64,000 nucleotides of DNA, taken from Leuctra nigra. Its lineage: Eukaryota; Arthropoda; Insecta; Plecoptera; Leuctridae. The DNA lies in assembly GCA_934045905.1 (NCBI GenBank), contig OW203761.1, positions 33,530,964-33,594,963 of the forward strand, written 5' to 3'. Below, one piece after another: positions 27,101 through 36,100 of this stretch. The position numbers were made by a program, and so were the translations under genes. Under the pieces are notes generated by a model. It ran no database searches. It saw only the letters and a program-made list of their open reading frames with translations, and was not told where the DNA came from. Each line of letters starts with the position of its first letter. Position 1 is the stretch's first letter.

Positions 27101-30100
27101 CTGTCCTGGACATCATCAGCGAGGAGTTGCGGCTGTCGCTACTTGTTGATCGTGCAGGAGTGTTCGTGGACAATGTCGAGGGCGCGAGGTGAACCCTGTC
27201 TTGGACCTGGATATCATCAGTGAGGGTTAAGGCTGTCGCTACTTGTTGATCGACGGCGTCGTGTGTTGCAGGAGTGTTCGAGGACGAGGATGTGATCCAC
27301 GTCGAGGGCGAACCCTGTCCGGGACCTGGACATCGTCAGCGAGGAGTTGCGGCTGTCGCTACTTGTTGATCGACGGCGTCGTGTGTTGCAGGAGTGTTCG
27401 AGGACGAGGATGTGATCCACGTCGAGGGCGAGGTGAACCCTGTCCGGGACCTGGACATCATCAGCGAGGAGTTGCGGCTGAAGGACGAGGAGTACCTCAC
27501 CGTCAACCTCGACAAGCTGGAGAAGACGGTGGCGCGCGGCGCGGACAAGAAGCTCAAGCCAGAATATGTGAGTACCTGTTTAATAAGTCGAGGTAGATGG
27601 AGCGAATAGCGATCACGCACGCCAGCGTAATTATCAGAGCTAATTTGCCAAGCGGGTTCCAGCATGGCCGACGAAACAGTTAGACTGACTGGGCAGCATC
27701 CAGCACTGTGGCGAGAGTGCTGCCATCTTTAGTCGATGATCTGTACAAGAACCGCAGATGATGAATTTTAAAAGAATGATCGTCGATTTTCCGAAATAGT
27801 ACAAGACTCCAATCATTAAATATCGTCCCTCAGTCACGAAACATAATACTTCTTTCTTGCCCTATATAGAAACTTAATTCCGTTTTAGATCAGTAAATTA
27901 ACAGTGTAAATACAGACTATGCTCCTCGTTCTGGGCGTTATGATCGCGATCAAGCCCGAGATATTGTACAGGGCGTTTAGATTCAAGGTCGGACTCTGAG
28001 CAAATTTGATTCATGAGAAATTAACATGTGAAAGTATAGGACGATCTCTGAGCGATCCATCATGAGAGCTCAGTATACTCAAAGAATTCAATATGCGCTG
28101 CGTTTTCACAAAGCCATCCAACTCTGAGCCAAGGTACTTGTAAGATTGAATGATGGTGAATATCTTTGACCGCGTGATAACAAGTTACGACTTATAGTTA
28201 TGTATACATTAATTCACGATTTTAAAATAATTTATTACATTCATCAGATTGTTTTTGTACCATTATTCTTCGTACCCTGTGAAGGCAATAAATCTTTGTC
28301 TGTCTGATGATCATACGACTGAGACGAGTGGTCGCTCCGGATGGCCCGCTAAAGAGGCGCTAATGGTGGATGCTGCGTGCGATGACGCGGCTGTTTGTTG
28401 ACGCGGCGCCCCCCGCCGGCGCGCCCCGGGTGGCGCCCCGTGCCTTGATTCTCATTAAGATTGATCACGTCGTGGCAGCAGACACTGCGTGGCGTGAGGC
28501 TAGGTGCGAGACGTCTGTCAACCGGCGTGGCAGCAGGCACGGGGTGGCAGCAGGCACGGGGTGGCAGGAGACTCGTGACACCCATCGTAGTTGAGGTCTG
28601 GACTCGCAGCAAACTTTTTGCTTGCAGCTTCGAAGTTCTAAGGAGAATCTAGACTTGATAGAATTTCTGGCACTAAGTCAATTTTGAAATCCACCCCTTA
28701 CATTTAACTATAAAAATGTTTTCCTTTTGTTCTCTGCATATGGATCTGAATCCAAACCCCGAATTAGTTACTTGTTCCCAGGAAAAAAATATGAAATAAA
28801 TAATAGCACTTCCTAACCCCATAATAATGTTACAAAAGCCCTACATTTTTGAAGTCTACTCAATTTTGTTGACCCCAAGATTATCATTCGAAGATTAGAC
28901 TCATTCATTTGGTCGGGAGGATTGTATAATCTTTTTCAAAACGTTCGAATCTGTAATCAAATGTGCATCTTTCTAAGATATTTCTTGACTCTTCCACGCG
29001 AAGTATTACTGAACTGAAGAGCCCCGTCTTCCATGTCATGATCGTGTGGAGTGTCTGATCGCCAAGTGGCGACCCCCGCTGACTTGACGCGGCGAGATCG
29101 GTGTAATGGGTGTAATGTATCGCCGGATTATGATAATCCGCGAGGTGGCGATGCGTCAGCGGTATTCCAACACGAGACACGGCGTTCCATGTGTTACGAT
29201 GACGATGATGTACGTTGCCGAAGAGTCAAAAGCACATGCGAGTCAGTAGGTAAAAAAATGAGTAAATTGTCCTGACCACTTGGGATTTTAATAATATTTT
29301 TTGTGTGAATATTGTCCATCTAAAAATAGTCGAGACGTGTGTTGACCTCAAGGTCAAACAAAAATGTACGTGTCGACTCTTTTTTTTAGACAATATTCAC
29401 AGGGAATCGTAAATATATACCAGGGAGTCAGGTGCTTTTGTACCCTGCAGGAACTCTTCTAATCAGAAAGCAAGTGTTAGTTATTGCAGTGATGTGTGTT
29501 ACTTGTCTGATAAGTGTCTATGTGTCGAATAACCTCCCGTGTTTCTTACAGGACACTCTCTGCAAGGTGAAGCAAGTGCTGGTCGACGAGAAGATGCATC
29601 TGCGCTTTGGCGACTGGAGCGTCAACGACGTGAGTACCACTTAGTACCAGTACCAGTAGTACCAGACAGGACCTGGAGTCTCTGTAATAACATATTATCT
29701 CATTGCAGATCGAAATACTCAACAAGCATCTCTTCATCACTGCCAAGCCCGTCATCTATCTAGTCAACCTCTCGGAAAAAGATTACATCAAGAGAAAGAA
29801 TAAATGGTGAGTGAACGCGAGTCTCTTTTAGTTCGTTGATTTGCGATTGATTTATTTTAAGAAAAAAGTTCACATGAATGATTATGATGACAGAGAGATC
29901 ATGATGGAAGAATTATGTATAAGGATGAAGCTGTGAAGGATGACTGTTGTCGTGATCTATGGTATAGATAGGGAACCTTCCCCGCATTTGCCCCTCGAGA
30001 AGGAAACTACGATAACCTTAGTCAGAAGGACGGGCGCGGGAATCGAACTTTTTTAAAATTAAAGTATACATTTTTTTCGCACAATTCCATTTGAAAGCCT

Positions 30101-33100
30101 CCCAATGTTGATCGAAGACATTAATTTTCATTCCGTATTATTTGAGGTTTCGTGTAGAGAAGACAATGAGTTTGTACTGATTGCTCTGATGATTTGCTCC
30201 TCATCTGTGTCATCTCCAATCGCTGTAACAGATCTGATGGAGTCGTCCCTCTCGCTGTCACTCAGTGATCAGTGATCAGTGATCAGGAGGGTGTTTAATC
30301 AGCCCGACTCAGCCTCATTAGCTGATATTGATGCCGATGTCTTAATCAGTGACTATTCTGATACTTAGCCCCACTGTCTGACACTGGCAGGGGTGAACAA
30401 ACTCGCTATCGATCAATCACTCAAATATTTAACATAGGTTGATGTTTTATCATACAGTTTGTCTACGTTTTGGTCAAGTTTTGTTGTGTTGTAACCAATA
30501 CTTTTTCAAACAACTGTTACTAGGTAAACACGAAACGTTTCATAAATTATACTGAAAATGCATACATTTGTGTGAACATAGAAAGTAGACAGATTCGTTT
30601 CGTCAGCAAATAGTTATTTCAACTCTACATGGAACACTTTGTATTTAACCGAAATATTCATCATTTCCGAAAAAAATAAACTATTTGAAATGCATTTCGC
30701 ACGTGGGAATTTTTGCAAAACAGAATCAATCCGTTATGGTTACTAGGCGTTACTTCCATTTGACAAATTTAACAAATTGACAATTTTTGCCTAATCGTAA
30801 TTAAAACTGACTTTTCATTATGAAATTGATTTGACCCAGGCCTCAATTCCTGCGCCCGTCCTTTCTGCCTGAATATATTCGTCATTCCCTATAAGTCCAG
30901 AGACACAACTAATAGGCACGACAGCCTCCTTCTTCGCTTCTTCCCATCTATCCTGACCTATTCGTCATCAATCATCATCATAATCGCCCTATAGTCATCC
31001 GTCGCTAGCCTATATATTACAGAAAGTTCGCTAATATAAATTCAAAAAGTATGATTAGCGATTTGGACGGGAAACTAACGCGTTGATACGCGATGCGTGA
31101 GGATGTGCGTATAGCGTGTTGTTTGGCGCCCCCTGGATGCTGGTCGAGGTGGCAAATGTCCGACTCATCGGTTGTAATGAGACCCGAGCTGTGAAACAAC
31201 CGACACAATCACTGCTGGTCGTCCCATCCTGATAGCATGCGTGGGAGAGAGCGTCTACTACACCAGGCTAATGCCAGTGTACACGGAGTACTCGTACATT
31301 ATGAAAATAATTAAAGCGTTCGATATTGAGATTGAATAATAATTGAATAATTAAATCTGAATTTTAATGTCAACATTTTAAGATAATAACGTCAAGAGCG
31401 TGGAAGTTAACGATGCAATTTAGCAATATGCGCTGTTCTGCAGTATTCAATTATCGCATAATGGTTATTGATGCTATAACTTTCTAATGATATCTCAATT
31501 TTAGTTTTAAAATACTTACAACTAGTTTCACTTTGCCGACGGAGAATCTTGTTGACCGAAGACAATGAGTGTGGATGACATGAAGTGTTGACATTGCAAC
31601 ACATGATAACACGAGGTGTTTGGTTGCAGGTTGATAAAGATCAAGGAGTGGGTGGACAAACACGATCCAGGCGCCATCATCATCCCCTTCTCAGGCGTCT
31701 TCGAGAACAAGATCATGGACATGGAAGAGGGCGATCGTGCGCGCTATCTTGAGGACAACAAACTTACCAGGTACTTGCAAACATTGCGTACAGCCTTTCT
31801 TATGCAGACGTTCGTTGATTCGGTTTTTGTACATGCTCGCAGAAATGCCTTAGTATACTTTCTGTTTGCTCGCGACTTTGTAGGTAAATCTTTGATAGGT
31901 ATCGATCAGACTTTATTTCCTTCTTCAAACGGTTACTTGACTCTTTTCTTGGATTGAACGTTCCTCTAGAGATTTTGTCAACATATTTCCAGACAAAATG
32001 TGTTTAAGTGTTTTACAACAAAAATACATTTACTTGCTCGGAGACTCTCTTCAAATATCAAACTTGTTTTCTACTTTACATTGGTGGACACAGTAAAATT
32101 GAGTGGACACTGCAGCATTTATCCTTATATTGCAAGGGCGACGAATATAATATTAAAATATACATTATAAACTATTCTATAGGTTAAAATATTGAACATG
32201 ATTGAACTTTATTGAATAGAGAATATCTTGAATATATATTTTTGCGTTTATATATGCAAACAAAATATTCTTACGTACTACTGTTCCAATACTGAACAAT
32301 ATGGCAGAATCATTTTTATCTTCGGTATAGAGTTAGAATTATCGTCTTCCTCGTTCGAAATAAATGCGTATCAATTTACTTCGTTCTTGACCTTTAGTAG
32401 GTACGTAGGTATGTTTAATTCTAATCTAACAACTGAAATTCTTTTCAAATTCATCTCTGCGCTTCACTCTTCTAGTTCAAAGAGTCTGACTCAACGTCGC
32501 ACTTCCAGTTATTCTCCCACAACATAATTTCCATCTTCATCATCACCAATCATCACATCGAACTTCGATAATCTCTACGAAATAAGTGCGTCATTAAATG
32601 GCGCGTAAACGACGCGCAAGATGACGACTCATTCTTGTAAAATCACCGCCGCGCAATTACTCGAGAGCCGAGTCTCGTCGTTTTCATCCAATGAAAACAT
32701 CGCCGACGAGGGGAATGCGAGATCCAAGTTAATATGAGTTGAATCAAGGTAAGAAATAATGAGCTATAATGGATTAGAAGCGACGCCGTCTGACTCTGCG
32801 CCATGGGAACAACTTTCCGTCGGTGAGAATGAAAATTGTTGCAGGTAGCAAATAAATAGGACAAGGAAGAATAGTTTAAGAGACTCATTGGTAAGGAATA
32901 TCGCCAAATTAATGACAGGTTTTGAGAGCTATTGAGGCAGATAGTTCGAAGAAGACACCGCAACAGCGCTGGTTGTCTACGGATTGTTCTGTTTCAAATC
33001 CTATAGAGTCTAATAATCGTCATTATAATAATGACTATTACAAAGACTGGGATGATTCTGACGGCATGTGCTATTGTCTCTCTCGATGAGGAATATAATG

Positions 33101-36100
33101 ACCATCTCTCTCGAGGACTCGGAACGGCCGGTTTGATCGCCCCTGCTGCTCGGAAGTCGACGGCAGGACGTGATTGCGACGCTCTGGTTTCGGCAGTGGC
33201 GTGTCATTGCGACTTGTCGTGAATTGGGGTCATGTACTGGCGGTTTCCAGCTCAATTATTTGACCTCTTCGTGTTCAGATTGCCGGACATTTAGTTCTAC
33301 TTGCGTGGATATTTTCGAAACTTTTTTTCAGCTGAGTTCTGCTTTTTATCTCGGATTTCAAGAGGTCGTAGTTTTTGTTTGGTGTGTTTCGGGTGTAAAT
33401 GTCGTGTAACTTCTCTCTTTGTTCCTCAAGTTAAGATGAAGTGAGGATGTTGTTCACGGTTCTATTTCGGGAAATGTCCCATCAATAAAGAAACTCCAAA
33501 ATAGACACCACTTACCTCGTCGAGAACTAGTCAATGCGTTACTTATTGAGCAAATGATACCGTTTCTATTTTAATATTTTGAGTTTCTCATTTTCTTAAA
33601 ATGATATTGTTCTCTTAACTTTCCACTTCACCAAGTTATACTTTGTTGCTTGAACCAACAACAATCTGACACTCCTCTTGTTTCCGCAGTGCTCTGGACA
33701 AGATCATCGTTCAAGGGTATAAAGCACTTCAACTGCAGTACTTCTTTACCTCCGGCGCCGACGAGGTGAAGGCTTGGACCATACAGGTACGTGTCAACCT
33801 CTCTCACATCGCCTCCATCAAGCTACCTGTCCCGCCTCTCCCGTCTAATCGCCTGGACCATCATCGACTCCATCAACTCCGACGAGACTCCAACGAGTAC
33901 TCTTACACCTCTACCACATCGCCTCCATCCAGCCTCTTGCTGTCTGTCCCTGTTAATCGCCCCTCACAACGAGGTAAAGGCTATGTGTCAACCTCTCTCA
34001 CATCGCCTCCATCCAGCCACTTCCCGCCTGTCCCTGTTAATCGCCCCTCACAACGAGGTAAAGGATACGTGTCAACCTCTCTCACATCGCCAACATCCAG
34101 CCTCTTCCCGCCTGTCCCGTCTAATCGCCCCTCACAACGAGGTAAAGGCTATGTGTAAACCTCTACCACATCGCCTCCATCCAGCCACTTCCCGCCTGTC
34201 CCGTCTAATCGCCCCTCACAACGAGGTAAAGGCTATGTGTAAACCTCTACCACATCGCCTCCATCCAGCTACCTGTCCGCCTGTCCCGTCTAATCGCCCC
34301 TCACAACGAGGTAAAGGCTATGTGTAAACCTCTACCACATCGCCTCCATCCAGCCACTTCCCGCCTGTCCCGGTTAATCGCCCCTCACAACGAGGTAAAG
34401 GCTATGTGTAAACCTCTACCACATCGCCTCCATCCAGCCACTTCCCGCCTCTCCCTCTAATCGCCCATCACAACGAGGTAAAGGCTATGTGTAAACCTCT
34501 ACCACATCGCCTCCATCCAGCCACTTCCCGCCTGTCCCGGTTAATCGCCAGGACGCAATTTGAATACGCAACGGCGAGTACAACTACGACTAATAGCCCA
34601 ACTAGGAATGCAAATTTCTCCTGTTCGATGTTCAATCGAAAGAAGGAGAATATTTTTTGTTTGTGAACATATTTTGCTCGCCTCGCTACCCTCCCCATGT
34701 AGAAGTCTACTGTCGAGGGTGGTATTTGATTATTTCTGTTGGAACTCTCGTCTTGGCGGGGGCGTGTTCTGCTCTGCGTCGGGTAAATTAGAGCCCACTA
34801 GGCAGAGCACGGGCGCGGAATCGCAATTGCCTCGCGCTCTCCTGCGTTCCAGCCGCCATCATTTGCATGAGAATGGCGCGGGAACGTGCCCGTGCCCGTC
34901 TGCTGGCAGAGCAAATGGAACCCGCACTTTAATCGCCTGGCTGGTGGGCTACATGCACGGGGCGCCAGAGGGGTTGCATAGTATTTAGGCGGGTGGTGAC
35001 GGGCGAAATTGATTATTGATCACTTCTGAAAGTCTATTAAAATTAGCCAAATGATTGTTCTTACCTACACTATTGTTCACTTCAAAATAGATATTCAATT
35101 AATAAAATCTATGTGACTTTACATTTTCGTCCCATTTAAACTCCAGAAGTCTTGTAAAATTTATACAGTTTTGATTAGCACAAAACGAACTAACTATGTC
35201 TTGCCCGCGTTTTCAATAGTGATCTGTACTTCAACTACAAATAGGTAAGGGTGCAGTTCTTGCCTATTCATGCGGTTTTTTTAAGTTTTAGTGAAGCTGT
35301 TAAATAACGGCAAAATTCTCAATCTATCAGGTTTATACACGTAGCTTCATCAATCAATCATTAATATCAATATCCCAAGAAATTGACTATTTTTTAGATT
35401 CTATTCCCCGTTATAGAATCACGTTTAATTTGGGAATTATAGTTTAATTTAGGTTTAAATTATTCTATCTATAAATGCTTCTTGTTTGGACGCTGTTGGG
35501 TTGCGAAATTGTTGCCTATTTTCATTTCGAGTATGTGTTCCCAAATTCCTGTGTTTAGCTTCAACGCCAAGGCAACTAAGAGTAATATTTCTGCTCCACC
35601 TTTTTCCCTCCCTCTCTCCACCCAGGAGTCCCACCCCCGATAACTCCCCATACCGCCTTTTCCCGCCTTTCCGACCTCCCTCGTCACGCACCGGGAAACT
35701 CGCCAGGTAAACCGGAAGCAGACAAGTGGCGCGCTCTCTCGCCGTTGCGGCGAACTCTCTTCACCTCTATGTCGGTCAAGTAGTATACTGTACACGCAGC
35801 GCGGCTGATTTGAATTTTCATTTCGTTGCAGAAAGGAACGAAGGCACCGCAAGCAGCTGGAAGAATTCACACGGACTTTGAGAAAGGATTCATTATGGCC
35901 GAGGTGATGAAATACGATGACTTCAAAGAAGAGGGCTCAGAAGCAGCTGCGAAGGTTGGTCAATACAGAAATGCAAATGAGGGATGAGATTGACTACAGC
36001 TTGTCGACTGTAGAGTAGAGGGATTATGCATAAAATATTTTGTTTTCCAAAATAACATGTTGGTAAAATACACTGAAAAGTGTAAGGTAATTAATTACGT

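Noticed and set aside
25890..27665. Several 60-117-codon open frames on both strands
   Set aside because: Frames run through partial exon 4 copies in the wrong phase; only 27392-27567 in the OLA1 frame is coding.
33766..34327. 130- and 178-codon open frames rich in Ser/Pro/His
   Set aside because: They follow the 84-bp donor-side repeat, whose length is a multiple of three; no domain or start context.
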